From positions 1 to 45,660 of the forward strand of contig JASGCQ010000010.1 in assembly GCA_030054025.1 (NCBI GenBank): a stretch of 45,660 nucleotides of DNA, read 5' to 3'. The position numbers were made by a program, and so were the translations under genes. Positions 16,366 through 25,430 of this stretch are shown here, piece after piece. Source of the DNA: Phycisphaerales bacterium. GTDB lineage: Bacteria > Bacteroidota > Bacteroidia > Chitinophagales > Chitinophagaceae. A model generated the notes under the pieces. The model ran no database searches. It saw only the letters and a program-made list of their open reading frames with translations, and was not told where the DNA came from. Numbering within the stretch: the stretch's first letter is position 1; each line of letters opens with the position of its first letter.

Positions 16366-17091
16366 ATGCTCAGAATTATAAAATTTTTTAAAGATGCACT
16401 ATTAGTATTTCCACTTACAATGATTTTTCAGCCCATCGCAAGATATATGGCATTCATTTACTACTACAATAAACTAATCGTTTGGATTTACAAGAATAAA
16501 AAAAATGTTGAGTATAAGGATTTTTATAGCCCTTTTAGAAACTATCAAAAACGGTTCGATTTATATAAATATGTTTCAAACAGGCATTCACTGGATACTA
16601 CCCAAATAAACTATATAGAGTTTGGAGTAGCTGAAGGAGCATCCTTTAAGTGGTGGCTTGCTAATAATTCTAATGCTAATTCAAAATTTTTTGGCTTCGA
16701 TACTTTTGAGGGTTTACCTGAAGACTGGGGTACTTATGATAAAGGTGCTATGGCGGCTAATATACCTGTAATTAATGATGAAAGAGGCGCTTTTCTCAAA
16801 GGATTATTTCAAGACACTTTAGTAAGTTATATTCAAGAAAATACTGAAATACTGAAATCTAATACACAAAAAATAATACACATGGATGCTGATTTGTATA
16901 GCGCAACAGCATTTACACTTTCCCAATTGTATCCTTTTTTGCGAAAAGGAGACTTAATATTTTTTGATGAATTTAGCGTGGCTATGCATGAGTTCAAGGC
17001 ATATGATGAATTTGTGAACAATTTTTATATCAAACTGACACCTATAGCCTCGGTTAATAATTTTTATCAAACTGCTTTTATTGTTGAATAA
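16366..17091 (+). CDS. TylF/MycF-type SAM-dependent methyltransferase
   Basis: A 241-residue protein. The C-terminal 160 residues fit the TylF/macrocin O-methyltransferase group: IEFGVAEGASFKWWL (SAM-binding loop), KFFGFDTFEGLPEDW, then IIHMDADLYSAT and DLIFFDEFSVAMHEFKA, which hold the metal-binding acidic residues. The first 45 residues are hydrophobic and basic (LVFPLTMIFQPIARYMAFIYYY), perhaps a membrane anchor not seen in TylF itself. Such enzymes methylate sugar hydroxyls; the target here is unknown. It ends 9 bp before a T9SS cargo gene, which could mean glycan modification of secreted or surface material, but this is inference. Confidence 0.85.
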   Translation: MLRIIKFFKDALLVFPLTMIFQPIARYMAFIYYYNKLIVWIYKNKKNVEYKDFYSPFRNYQKRFDLYKYVSNRHSLDTTQINYIEFGVAEGASFKWWLANNSNANSKFFGFDTFEGLPEDWGTYDKGAMAANIPVINDERGAFLKGLFQDTLVSYIQENTEILKSNTQKIIHMDADLYSATAFTLSQLYPFLRKGDLIFFDEFSVAMHEFKAYDEFVNNFYIKLTPIASVNNFYQTAFIVE

Positions 17092-17100
17092 TTTAATCGT

Positions 17101-19233
17101 ATGAAAAAACTATTAATACTCATAATAATATTTCCATTTTATTCGCTTGCTCAAAAAACAGTTAAGTTAAAGCCAGGGGCTGCTTATGGCGAAGATGTTG
17201 AGTTGGCTACTAACTTTGGTTGTACTCCTAGTACGTTACCAGCTCCACCTGAAACTTTAAATTTTGGTACAGCAATAGAGATAAATTACGCTATGTGGAC
17301 ATATAGTTTCTTGGGTTGCGGCAATGGAACACAAAGATCATTAATAAGGTTTAAAGGTTTGGATACTTTACCAAGCTCAGCCACCATTTTGTCTGCTAAA
17401 TTATACTTTTATGGTGTTTCAACTAGTGGAAATTGGGGTACGTCTTATTTTAGTGGTTCTCCATACCCCTTAACTAATGAAGGATGGATAGAACGAGTTA
17501 CTGGTTCGTGGACAGAACTGGGAGTAACTTGGAATACTCAACCAACAACAACAACAACTAATCGGGCTGCGATTGGCGTTTCTTCATCACGTTTTGGATG
17601 GAATACCAACGTTGATGTTACGACGTTGGTGAATGATATCAAAACATCAGGTGTGAATAACGGCTTTATGCTTAGATTAAACACCGAGGGTATATACCGA
17701 CGTGTTACTTTCGCATCAAGTGATAACACAGATTCAACCTTGTGGCCCGAATTGGTGATTACATATACTGTATGTGCATCAGCAACCGCAGACTTTAAAG
17801 ACACCGCCATTTCTTGTTATCAATATCAGTTTACAGATTTATCTTCCAGTGCAGACACCGGCATTGCCACATGGAATTGGGATTTTGGTGATGGCACGAC
17901 TTCAACTGCGCAAAATCCGCTGCATACTTTTCCGGGTTATGGTCCTTATTCTGTACGTTTAATCGCTACCGATAGTAATGGTTGCATACATACAATGATT
18001 AAGAGCGTTAACATAAAATATACTCACTTTGCCAATGCCGGATTCGATGTAACCCTTTGTTTAACGAATGGCTTGGCTGCAACTTTACTCAACGGTAAAG
18101 GTGGTGTAAACTATAGCTGGACGCCAGCAACAGGTTTGTCAGCACCTACATCAGCCTCTACATCAGCAGTAGTTTCAGTGCCAACTACCTACTACTTAAA
18201 CGTTATTGATTCATTTGGCTGCATTGACAACGATACTGTCAAAGTGGGTCTATTCCAAAAACCGAATATTGTGGCTGCGCCCAAAAATATAATGGCTTGT
18301 TTGGACGAAACAATAAAACTGTCAGTTTCGGGTGCAAAAACTTATGCATGGTTTCCTCCCTCAGGTTTAGATTCTTCTACCATAGCTACACCCACAGTAA
18401 AAGTGATTGGGAATATCAAATATATTGTACAAGGAACTGATGCAAATGGCTGTATCGGTTACGACACTGTCACTATTGGTCTAAAAAAACAATTAAATGT
18501 TACGGTTAATCCCAAAACTATTTATGGTTGTTTGGGAGATGAAATCCAATTGAATGCCACAGGTGCAACGTATTACAAATGGTATCCTCCCATAGGATTG
18601 AACAGCGACACTATTGCTAATCCGGAACACATCATTGACAGTACACAAACTTATGTTTTGAGAGGCTATAGTGTAACAACATGCGATGATTACGATACCG
18701 TTTTTATTGGTCGTTATCCATCGCCTAATGTAGATGCCTATTCTATGGAAAATGTCATACACTGTCGTGGAAATGGCATTCGATTAAATGTAACAGGAGC
18801 ATCAAGGTACGAATGGTCTCCGGCAGAATATTGTGATGATAAAACCAGTACTTCGCCTACTGTAAAACCAACCCAAACGACTATATTTACAGTTAAGGGA
18901 ACAAACGATAATGGTTGTAGTGCTACTGATACCATTTCGGTTATTTATGATGGAAAGACTATGGTGTATCTTCCTAATGCCTTCACGCCAAATAATGACC
19001 AATCCAATGATCAAATCGGCGTAGTAGATCAGTGTAATTTCATTCTCTATTCCTTTTATATCTTCAATCGCTGGGGGCAAAATGTCTTCTCCGGATATGA
19101 CATAAAATCCAGATGGGACGGTACCTTTAATGGTAAAGAATGCGAGATGGGAATCTATTTTTATCAAATACGAGGAAAATCCTTAGATCAAGAAGAAGTT
19201 ATTTTTTCAGGAGATTTTACATTAATAAGATAA
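17101..19233 (+). CDS. T9SS type B cargo protein with DNRLRE and PKD domains
   Basis: A 710-residue secreted protein. A signal peptide (MKKLLILIIIFPFYSLAQ) is followed by a DNRLRE-type domain (about 20-225: SLIRFKGLDTLPSSATILSAKLYFYG, WTELGVTWNTQP, VTTLVNDIKTSGVNNGFMLRL). A PKD domain lies at about 230-303 (TDLSSSADTG, WNWDFGDGTTS). Four short Ig-like repeats then share the pattern LNxTGAxxYxWxPxxGL (LNGKGGVNYSW, LSVSGAKTYAW, LNATGATYYKW, LNVTGASRYEW). The C-terminal 80 residues are a CHU_C/gliding-type sorting domain: YLPNAFTPNNDQSND, FYIFNRWGQNVF, WDGTFNGKECEMGIYFYQI. It should cross the outer membrane by the type IX system. A terminator follows. Confidence 0.92.
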   Translation: MKKLLILIIIFPFYSLAQKTVKLKPGAAYGEDVELATNFGCTPSTLPAPPETLNFGTAIEINYAMWTYSFLGCGNGTQRSLIRFKGLDTLPSSATILSAKLYFYGVSTSGNWGTSYFSGSPYPLTNEGWIERVTGSWTELGVTWNTQPTTTTTNRAAIGVSSSRFGWNTNVDVTTLVNDIKTSGVNNGFMLRLNTEGIYRRVTFASSDNTDSTLWPELVITYTVCASATADFKDTAISCYQYQFTDLSSSADTGIATWNWDFGDGTTSTAQNPLHTFPGYGPYSVRLIATDSNGCIHTMIKSVNIKYTHFANAGFDVTLCLTNGLAATLLNGKGGVNYSWTPATGLSAPTSASTSAVVSVPTTYYLNVIDSFGCIDNDTVKVGLFQKPNIVAAPKNIMACLDETIKLSVSGAKTYAWFPPSGLDSSTIATPTVKVIGNIKYIVQGTDANGCIGYDTVTIGLKKQLNVTVNPKTIYGCLGDEIQLNATGATYYKWYPPIGLNSDTIANPEHIIDSTQTYVLRGYSVTTCDDYDTVFIGRYPSPNVDAYSMENVIHCRGNGIRLNVTGASRYEWSPAEYCDDKTSTSPTVKPTQTTIFTVKGTNDNGCSATDTISVIYDGKTMVYLPNAFTPNNDQSNDQIGVVDQCNFILYSFYIFNRWGQNVFSGYDIKSRWDGTFNGKECEMGIYFYQIRGKSLDQEEVIFSGDFTLIR

Positions 19234-19256
19234 GAACTGAATCAATTCAAATGTAC

Positions 19257-19290
19257 AAGCCGACTACATTATTGGAGTCGGTTTTTTTGT
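19257..19290 (+). terminator. Intrinsic terminator after the T9SS type B gene
   Basis: CCGACT (19260-19265) pairs with AGTCGG (19276-19281) around a 10-nt loop, followed directly by seven T residues. Confidence 0.8.
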
Positions 19291-19403
19291 TTTTTAGGAT
19301 TCAAAAAATATGAATTGACAGCTTACTTTAAATTTTATAGGACATCAAAACTGCAATAGTCTTATTTTTGGTGGTCTTTAAATAGAAGATACTACTATTT
19401 TTT

Positions 19404-20456
19404 ATGGAAAAACCAATCATAGGCATTACCACCGGCGATATTAATGGCATTGGCCCGGAAATTATTATAAAAACTTTGTCCGACAATCGAATCCTCGATT
19501 TGTGTACCCCCATTGTTTTCTCTTCCAACAAAGTGATTAATTATTATCGTCGGATAACCGTTGACCACCAACTTGTTTTTAACAGTACGAAAGAGATGGA
19601 TAAACTCAACCCCAAACAAGTAAATGTTTTCAACTGTTGGGAGGAAGAAGTGTCCATTCAGCCTGGAGTACTGACAGAGGCGGGCGGCAAATATGCGGTA
19701 CGTTCCTTGCAAGTGGCAGCACAATGCCTCAAAGACGGTCAGCTAGATGCCTTGGTAACAGGGCCGATACACAAAAGCAATGCACAATCTCCCAATTTTC
19801 AATATTCTGGTCATACCCCTTTTCTCAAAGATAAATTTGAAGCAAAAGATGTGTTGATGTTACTCTTTCATGAAAATCTGAGAGTAGCTATAGCTACGGA
19901 TCACATACCCATCGAAAAGGTAGCTGGTAGCATCACGACAGAATTATTGCAAAGTAAACTCAGTTTATTGCGCGACAGCTTGATTAAAGATTTTGGTATT
20001 GATAAGCCACGCATTGCGGTACTTGGACTCAATCCTCATGCAGGAGATGAAGGGACGATTGGCAATCAAGAACAGAACATCATCAAACCATTGATAGAGC
20101 AATGGCAACAAAATGGACATCTGGTATATGGACCTTATAGTGCCGACGCATTTTTTGCCAAAGGCAACTACAAAAATTTTGATGGCATATTGGCTATGTA
20201 TCACGACCAAGGCCTGATACCTTTCAAGACATTAGCCAATGGTGAAGGTGTAAACTTCACGGCAGGTCTTTCTGTAGTGCGCACCTCGCCCGACCATGGT
20301 ACCGCATTTGATATTGCAGGCAAGAACATTGCCGACCACTCATCATTTATGGAAGCCGTTTTTCAGGCCATAGAACTGGTGCGCCATCGCGAGAACTATT
20401 CTGAATATACAGCTCATCCACTCCGTCGTCGCAAAATGGAAAAAGAGCGCGACTAA
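19404..20456 (+). CDS. pdxA: 4-hydroxythreonine-4-phosphate dehydrogenase
   Basis: A 350-residue PdxA that oxidises 4-phosphohydroxy-L-threonine in the DXP-dependent route to pyridoxal phosphate. The start IGITTGDINGIGPEIIIK is typical. The three metal-binding histidines occur in their family motifs: TGPIHKSNAQ, LNPHAGDEG and MYHDQGLIPFK. The C-terminal part has TSPDHGTAFDIAGKN. The last 15 residues are highly basic. Length fits the family. No pdxJ lies nearby. The M16 peptidase gene begins 31 bp downstream, so they probably share a transcript. Confidence 0.96.
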   Translation: MEKPIIGITTGDINGIGPEIIIKTLSDNRILDLCTPIVFSSNKVINYYRRITVDHQLVFNSTKEMDKLNPKQVNVFNCWEEEVSIQPGVLTEAGGKYAVRSLQVAAQCLKDGQLDALVTGPIHKSNAQSPNFQYSGHTPFLKDKFEAKDVLMLLFHENLRVAIATDHIPIEKVAGSITTELLQSKLSLLRDSLIKDFGIDKPRIAVLGLNPHAGDEGTIGNQEQNIIKPLIEQWQQNGHLVYGPYSADAFFAKGNYKNFDGILAMYHDQGLIPFKTLANGEGVNFTAGLSVVRTSPDHGTAFDIAGKNIADHSSFMEAVFQAIELVRHRENYSEYTAHPLRRRKMEKERD

Positions 20457-20474
20457 AATTATTTTATTCAATCA

Positions 20475-20487
20475 AGAGGAAAGGAAG
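20475..20487 (+). promoter_or_regulatory. Shine-Dalgarno-like purine tract before the M16 peptidase gene
   Basis: AGAGGAAAGGAAG runs directly up to the ATG at 20488, with AGAGGA about 7 nt from it. Most genes in this window have A-rich leaders without a Shine-Dalgarno match, so this one stands out and supports the chosen start. Confidence 0.5.
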
Positions 20488-21726
20488 ATGATACAGTTCG
20501 AAAAATTTGTACTCGATAATGGTTTGCGTGTTATTGTACACCACGATAATACCACACCAATGGTAGCGGTGAACTTGCTCTACGATGTAGGCACCCGCGA
20601 CGAAAACCCTGAAATGACAGGATTTGCCCATCTTTTCGAACATTTGATGTTTGGAGGTTCGGTAAATATTCCAGAATACGATACTCCCTTACAAAGGGCA
20701 GGAGGAGAAAACAATGCTTATACCACCAACGATATTACGAATTATTATGTGCAGTTGCCCAAACAAAATATAGAAACGGCTTTTTGGTTGGAAAGTGATC
20801 GACTACTATCACTTGCTTTTAGCAAAAAGAGCTTGGATGTACAACGCAAAGTAGTATGTGAAGAATTTAAAGAACATTATATCAACAAGCCCTATGGCGA
20901 TGCTTGGAAACATTTGCGTCAGTTGGCTTATACAAAACATCCTTATCGTTGGATGACCATAGGTAAAGAGTTGAAGCATGTAGAAGACGCCCAATTGGAA
21001 GACGTGAAAAACTTCTTTCTCAAACATTACCGACCTGTTAACGCTATTCTTTGTGTGGCAGGAAACGTAAGTACCGAAGAAGTAAAGCAGCTCGCTCAGA
21101 AATGGTTTGGCGATATCCCTTCAGGAGAAAAATATACTCGAACACTGGATGCCGAACCTGAACAAACCGAAGCAAGAACCGAAACGCTCGTTCGCAAAGT
21201 GCCTATTGATGCACTATACAAAGCTTGGCATATACCTAGCCGTATGCAAGAGGGTTACCACGAATGCGATTTAATTACCGAAATTATGGGTAATGGCTAT
21301 GCCTCACGTTTGTATCAGAGCTTGGTGAAGGAGCAGCAAATCTTTAGTAATATTAATTGCTACCATACTGGAAGTTTGGATGCAGGCTTGCTCGTTATAG
21401 AAGGCAAAGTAAAAGAAGGAGTGACCCTAGATGCGGCGAATGATGCAGTAAAAAATCAGATTGTATTATTGTTAGGCAAAGGTATTAGTGAAGCTGAACT
21501 GCAAAAGGCGCAAAATAAAATTGAGTCTATGATTGCCTTCGAAGATATGAGCATATTATCGCGTGCCAATAACCTTGCCTTTTACGAATTGTTGGGAGAT
21601 GCGGCAATGATAAACGATGAATTGACCAAATATCAAAAAGTAACGGCAAAATCTTTGCTAGATACCGCAAAGCATATTTTTCGCTCACAAAACGAAAATA
21701 CCCTATTCTACAAGGCTGAACAATAG
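20488..21726 (+). CDS. M16 family zinc peptidase, single-chain half-length type
   Basis: A 412-residue M16 peptidase (mitochondrial processing peptidase/PqqL-like). The inverted zinc motif HxxEH is intact at H48-E51-H52 (GFAHLFEHLMFGG), with the third ligand in VVCEEFKEH near residue 125. The second half-domain has GYASRLYQSL, containing the Arg and Tyr used in substrate binding. At about 410 residues it is a half-size form that works as a dimer. Many Bacteroidota encode an active and an inactive M16 as neighbours; only this active one is here. No signal peptide is visible, so it is probably cytoplasmic. It follows pdxA by 31 bp. Confidence 0.93.
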   Translation: MIQFEKFVLDNGLRVIVHHDNTTPMVAVNLLYDVGTRDENPEMTGFAHLFEHLMFGGSVNIPEYDTPLQRAGGENNAYTTNDITNYYVQLPKQNIETAFWLESDRLLSLAFSKKSLDVQRKVVCEEFKEHYINKPYGDAWKHLRQLAYTKHPYRWMTIGKELKHVEDAQLEDVKNFFLKHYRPVNAILCVAGNVSTEEVKQLAQKWFGDIPSGEKYTRTLDAEPEQTEARTETLVRKVPIDALYKAWHIPSRMQEGYHECDLITEIMGNGYASRLYQSLVKEQQIFSNINCYHTGSLDAGLLVIEGKVKEGVTLDAANDAVKNQIVLLLGKGISEAELQKAQNKIESMIAFEDMSILSRANNLAFYELLGDAAMINDELTKYQKVTAKSLLDTAKHIFRSQNENTLFYKAEQ

Positions 21727-21794
21727 CATTTATAGATAGCCTTTCTTGAACCCCCAATAAAAAAACCTAATTTTGTACTTCTGTTTTTAGCTAC

Positions 21795-23834
21795 ATGATC
21801 CTACGATTTCGTTTTATTCTTTTTCTCTTCTTATTTGTTTCTTTTGGGGTGCAGGCGCAACTGCCACCTTCCTCAAAGATTCCTCGTGTGTTGTTCTTAC
21901 TGGATGGCTCTTCTAGTATGTCCGAAAATTGGAACGAAAATCGTAGTCGTTTTCAACAAGCTGGTAAATTTATTCTTGCATTAGTAGATAGTTTGAGCGC
22001 GGCAAATTCGCAAGTAGAATTTGGTTTGCGTGTTTTTGGGCATCAATATCCTGCCCAAGACAAAAACTGTTACGATACCAAGCGCGAGATTATGTTTTCC
22101 AGAGGCAACAATAGCCAAATGGAAGCCCGCCTTGAAGCACTGCATGGTTATGGTGTTTCGCCAATTGCTTATTCCCTTAGCGAAGCAGCTTATGAAGATT
22201 TCGAAAACGAATCTAAATATGCGTACAGTATTATATTGGTAACAGATGGAGGAGAAAGTTGTGGTGGAGATATTTGCAAAGTGGTGAACGAGCTGCTCCA
22301 ACGCAAAATATTTTTTCGTCCCTATATTGTCAGCCTTGTTGACTATGCCCCACTCAAGGATTTGTACAAATGCTTGGGTACTTTTTTGACTGTAAGCAAA
22401 GAACAAGAAATTCCAAAGACCATTACGACTATTGTAGATGCACATAGAGAAGGTTTTGAGCGTGCCAAGACGGGTACAATTATTCCTGTAATAGACATCC
22501 CTAAAAAGGCAGATACTATACCTACTCCTGTAGTAGTCAAAAAAGAAGATCCTAAAAAAATAGTAGTAGTAGCACCTCTGGTAAAAAAAGACACCCTTGT
22601 AGTTGCTCCTGTCAAGAAAAAGGAAGAACCGATAGCGCCTAAAGAAATTGTGCAGTCAAGAGACAGAAGAATCGTTAAAACCATCCAACTCAATACAGTT
22701 TTAAAAACTTTTAGAACCATAACAGTTTATCCACCTTATCCACAACTCATTGCAGTTCCGGAATTTGTTTTATCAAAAGTAGGAGACCAAGTTGTAGTAG
22801 TACCGCCAAAAGTCAAAGAAATAATTCCTGTAAGGAAAGTTGAAAAAAATATTCCCGCATTGCTTTCTGCTAAAAAGAAACCTTTGAGCGCTGTATTGAC
22901 CGTATTGCCATCGCCCAAAAAATTATCGGTTCCGGCTTTTGTCTTATCAAAAATAGAAACCCCTATTGCACAAAAGGCAGATACAATAGTAATACCCATA
23001 ACCATAAAACAAGATCAAGTAAAACCTGTCATAAAGCCTGCTGAAAAGCCAATTGTAAAACAAGCGAAAGACATTAATTATACCATAGAGAAAACCCCTG
23101 CCACTGAAACATTAGCGGAAGTTTATTTTACCGATGGCAACGGAAAATTTTATTCCACTACGCCACAAATTTTACTCAGCGACCCCATTAGTGGAAAGGA
23201 CATTAATACTTTTTACAGAACAGTCAATGCTGACGGAAATCCTGATCCGGTAAAGGTACCTACAGGCAAATACAATTTGAGTGTAATAGGAAGCGATAGG
23301 ACATTTTTGAAAGCGATAGAAATATCGCCCAATATGACCAATAAAATCATAATTACTGTGAGTAATGGTTCGCTCCAATTTGTTTGGAAAGACAGCCGAA
23401 ATAAAAAACCGGTTGACAAATATGTAGCCGTGGTGAAAAGAAATTTTGTTCCCCAGCCCATGGTGAAACAAAACTGCGATACGGTTTTGCCTTATCCGCC
23501 TGGTAATTATCATATCGAAATCAATACCTTGCCGGTTAGTGTGCGTTCCACAGATTTAAGTTTTGGTGCCACTGTTATTATAAAGATAGATGTACCAGGT
23601 AAAGTACAAATTACCAATTCCAATAACCTAGGCAAAGTAAATTTTTATTATCCTCATGGCGATAAGTTCATGCAGTTTTATCAAATGAATGTTATGGGTA
23701 ATCCTGCCACCCAAAATATTGAAATATTGCCGGGAGTATATGAAGTACACTATTTTGTAGCACCGGGACTTCCCGAAAAAGTGCTCACCTTTCATATCCG
23801 CTCTGACGAAACAACCGAAATAGAGCTTAAATAA
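21795..23834 (+). CDS. Secreted VWA-domain protein with a long Lys/Pro/Val linker
   Basis: A 679-residue exported protein. A signal peptide (ILFLFLFVSFGVQAQ) precedes a von Willebrand A domain (about 30-215). The metal-ion-dependent adhesion site is complete in outline: D37-G-S-S-S in LLDGSSSMSE, YGVSPIAYSL with the Thr replaced by Ser, and VTDGGES near residue 150. Residues about 230-440 form a low-complexity linker rich in Lys, Pro, Val and Ile, containing two imperfect repeats: VPEFVLSKVG and VPAFVLSKIE. The C-terminal 230 residues contain beta-rich segments (GKFYSTTPQILLSDPISG, PTGKYNLSVIGS, LPGVYEVHYF) resembling stacked carboxypeptidase-regulatory or Ig-like folds. There is no T9SS sorting tail. 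It probably acts in the periplasm or on the surface in adhesion or complex assembly; no known partner genes are adjacent. Confidence 0.82.
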   Translation: MILRFRFILFLFLFVSFGVQAQLPPSSKIPRVLFLLDGSSSMSENWNENRSRFQQAGKFILALVDSLSAANSQVEFGLRVFGHQYPAQDKNCYDTKREIMFSRGNNSQMEARLEALHGYGVSPIAYSLSEAAYEDFENESKYAYSIILVTDGGESCGGDICKVVNELLQRKIFFRPYIVSLVDYAPLKDLYKCLGTFLTVSKEQEIPKTITTIVDAHREGFERAKTGTIIPVIDIPKKADTIPTPVVVKKEDPKKIVVVAPLVKKDTLVVAPVKKKEEPIAPKEIVQSRDRRIVKTIQLNTVLKTFRTITVYPPYPQLIAVPEFVLSKVGDQVVVVPPKVKEIIPVRKVEKNIPALLSAKKKPLSAVLTVLPSPKKLSVPAFVLSKIETPIAQKADTIVIPITIKQDQVKPVIKPAEKPIVKQAKDINYTIEKTPATETLAEVYFTDGNGKFYSTTPQILLSDPISGKDINTFYRTVNADGNPDPVKVPTGKYNLSVIGSDRTFLKAIEISPNMTNKIIITVSNGSLQFVWKDSRNKKPVDKYVAVVKRNFVPQPMVKQNCDTVLPYPPGNYHIEINTLPVSVRSTDLSFGATVIIKIDVPGKVQITNSNNLGKVNFYYPHGDKFMQFYQMNVMGNPATQNIEILPGVYEVHYFVAPGLPEKVLTFHIRSDETTEIELK

Positions 23835-23835
23835 A

Positions 23836-24288
23836 ATGGGCATATTGCTACCCAATCATATTATTATTCAAAGAATAGACTCTTTGCATCCTCTTTTTGC
23901 CCAAGTTTTTGCACTCCGCGAAAAAGTATTGCGCATCCCGTTGGGTCTAACGTTGTATAATGAAGACACCAGTGCCGATGCTTTGGATACCATCTTTGTG
24001 GCACTAAATGAGCAGCAAGTAATCGCTTGCGTGATGATAAAAACTATAGACCAATTTATTGCAAAGCCCCGCCAAATGGCTGTCGCCGAAGAATGGCAAA
24101 AAAGGGGAGTGGGGCAATTGCTGATGCAAGAAGCAGAAAGCTACTTGCGCAGTTTGGGCTGCCAACAATTGCAACTACATGCCAGACAATATGCGATTGG
24201 TTTTTATCAGAAACTAGGTTACGAAGAATACGGATCTGAATTCGAAGAAGTAGGCATAGCACACCGATCAATGAGAAAAACACTCTAA
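23836..24288 (+). CDS. GNAT family N-acetyltransferase
   Basis: A 150-residue acetyltransferase. The acetyl-CoA binding signature is clear: RQMAVAEEWQKRGVGQLLMQEAESYL (motif A with the Q/RxxGxG/A loop as KRGVGQL), and then LQLHARQYAIGFYQKLGYEEYG (motif B). This resembles the ElaA/YjcF type. The substrate is unknown. The gene begins one base after the stop codon of the VWA gene, so they are surely co-transcribed. Confidence 0.9.
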   Translation: MGILLPNHIIIQRIDSLHPLFAQVFALREKVLRIPLGLTLYNEDTSADALDTIFVALNEQQVIACVMIKTIDQFIAKPRQMAVAEEWQKRGVGQLLMQEAESYLRSLGCQQLQLHARQYAIGFYQKLGYEEYGSEFEEVGIAHRSMRKTL

Positions 24289-24325
24289 AATTGTCCTGAA
24301 AACCCTATCTTTTTTTGATAAACAG

Positions 24326-24333
24326 TAACTTCG
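24326..24333 (+). promoter_or_regulatory. Weak -7-like element before the DAHP synthase gene
   Basis: TAACTTCG matches TANNTTTG at seven of eight positions and ends 4 nt before the ATG at 24338. It is listed because the same close placement occurs before polA and the arginase-fold gene. Confidence 0.25.
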
Positions 24334-24337
24334 TGCT

Positions 24338-25405
24338 ATGTCTTTTTTCTACTCAGCCCAAAAGCCTTTTCTTATAGCAGGACCCTGTAGTGCCGAAACA
24401 CAAGCGCAAGTATGGCAAACTGCCGAGGGGCTGAAAGGATTGCCCATTAGGCTTTTCAGAGCAGGTGTATGGAAACCACGAACCCGACCTGGTTCTTTTG
24501 AAGGTAAAGGTGAAGAAGCTTTAGTATGGCTACAAGACGTAAAAAAAGAATTTGGTTTTGCACTCACTATAGAAGTGGCAGAAGCAGAACATGTAGAGCT
24601 AGCTTTGAAATATGGAATAGATTGTCTTTGGATAGGGGCGCGCACAACAGTGAACCCTTTTCAAGTACAACATATTGCCGATGCGCTGAAAGGAATAGAT
24701 ATCCCCATTATGGTCAAAAATCCAGTCAATCCCGATGTTGACCTTTGGCAAGGAGCTTTAGAGCGCATCATGGCTTCGGGCGTTAGTAATATTGCTGCTA
24801 TTCATCGTGGTTTTTCTACTTACAAAACAACACGCAGCTATCGCAATCAACCCAACTGGATTATCCCTATCGAATTGCGTCGCCGATTTCCGGAATTGCC
24901 CATTTTTTGCGACCCGAGCCACATTACAGGCAGAGCCGCTTTGGTAGCGCAAGTAGCTCAAAAAGCCATGAACATCGGTTTTGACGGTTTGATGATTGAA
25001 ACCCATATCCAACCCAAACTTGCATGGACTGATGCTGCACAACAGTTGACCCCGGCTGAATTGAAAGATTTATTGCAATATTTGGTTATTCGAAAAGAGT
25101 TTGCTCCGGATGCTAATTTGGATTTGGAATATTTGCGCCAAACTACCGATAACATTGATGCCGAAATTATAGATCTATTGTCTAAGCGAATGGAAATTAG
25201 TGCGCAGATGGGAGAAATAAAAAGACAGAATAATATTACAGCTTATCAACCCGAGCGTTGGCGCGAAATACTGGAAACACGCTGCGAACAAGGCAATAAA
25301 TTGTCGCTCGACAAACAATATATCGCTGTTCTCTGGCAAATCATCCATGATGAAAGTATCAAAAAACAATTAGAGCAACCCGTTTCAAATCCGCTGCAAC
25401 CCTAG
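24338..25405 (+). CDS. Bifunctional DAHP synthase/chorismate mutase
   Basis: A 355-residue fusion at the entry and branch of aromatic amino-acid synthesis. The N-terminal 260 residues are a type I beta (KDO8PS-like) 3-deoxy-7-phosphoheptulonate synthase: LIAGPCSAET, RAGVWKPRTRPGSFEGKG, IGARTTVNPFQVQ, VKNPVNPD, IAAIHRGF, CDPSHITG and MIETHIQP. The C-terminal 90 residues are an AroQ chorismate mutase: LRQTTDNIDAEIIDLLSKRMEISAQMGEIKR, QPERWREIL and WQIIHDESIK. The fused mutase acts as the feedback-control domain in known members of this class. The gene stands alone; the methyltransferase gene starts 25 bp downstream with a TTG. Confidence 0.95.
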   Translation: MSFFYSAQKPFLIAGPCSAETQAQVWQTAEGLKGLPIRLFRAGVWKPRTRPGSFEGKGEEALVWLQDVKKEFGFALTIEVAEAEHVELALKYGIDCLWIGARTTVNPFQVQHIADALKGIDIPIMVKNPVNPDVDLWQGALERIMASGVSNIAAIHRGFSTYKTTRSYRNQPNWIIPIELRRRFPELPIFCDPSHITGRAALVAQVAQKAMNIGFDGLMIETHIQPKLAWTDAAQQLTPAELKDLLQYLVIRKEFAPDANLDLEYLRQTTDNIDAEIIDLLSKRMEISAQMGEIKRQNNITAYQPERWREILETRCEQGNKLSLDKQYIAVLWQIIHDESIKKQLEQPVSNPLQP

Positions 25406-25430
25406 TATATTTACACCAAATTATTTAGCA

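Noticed and set aside
21981..22445. Open frame antisense to the VWA gene (154 codons)
   Set aside because: It is a shadow of the conserved VWA domain with no supporting start or motif.
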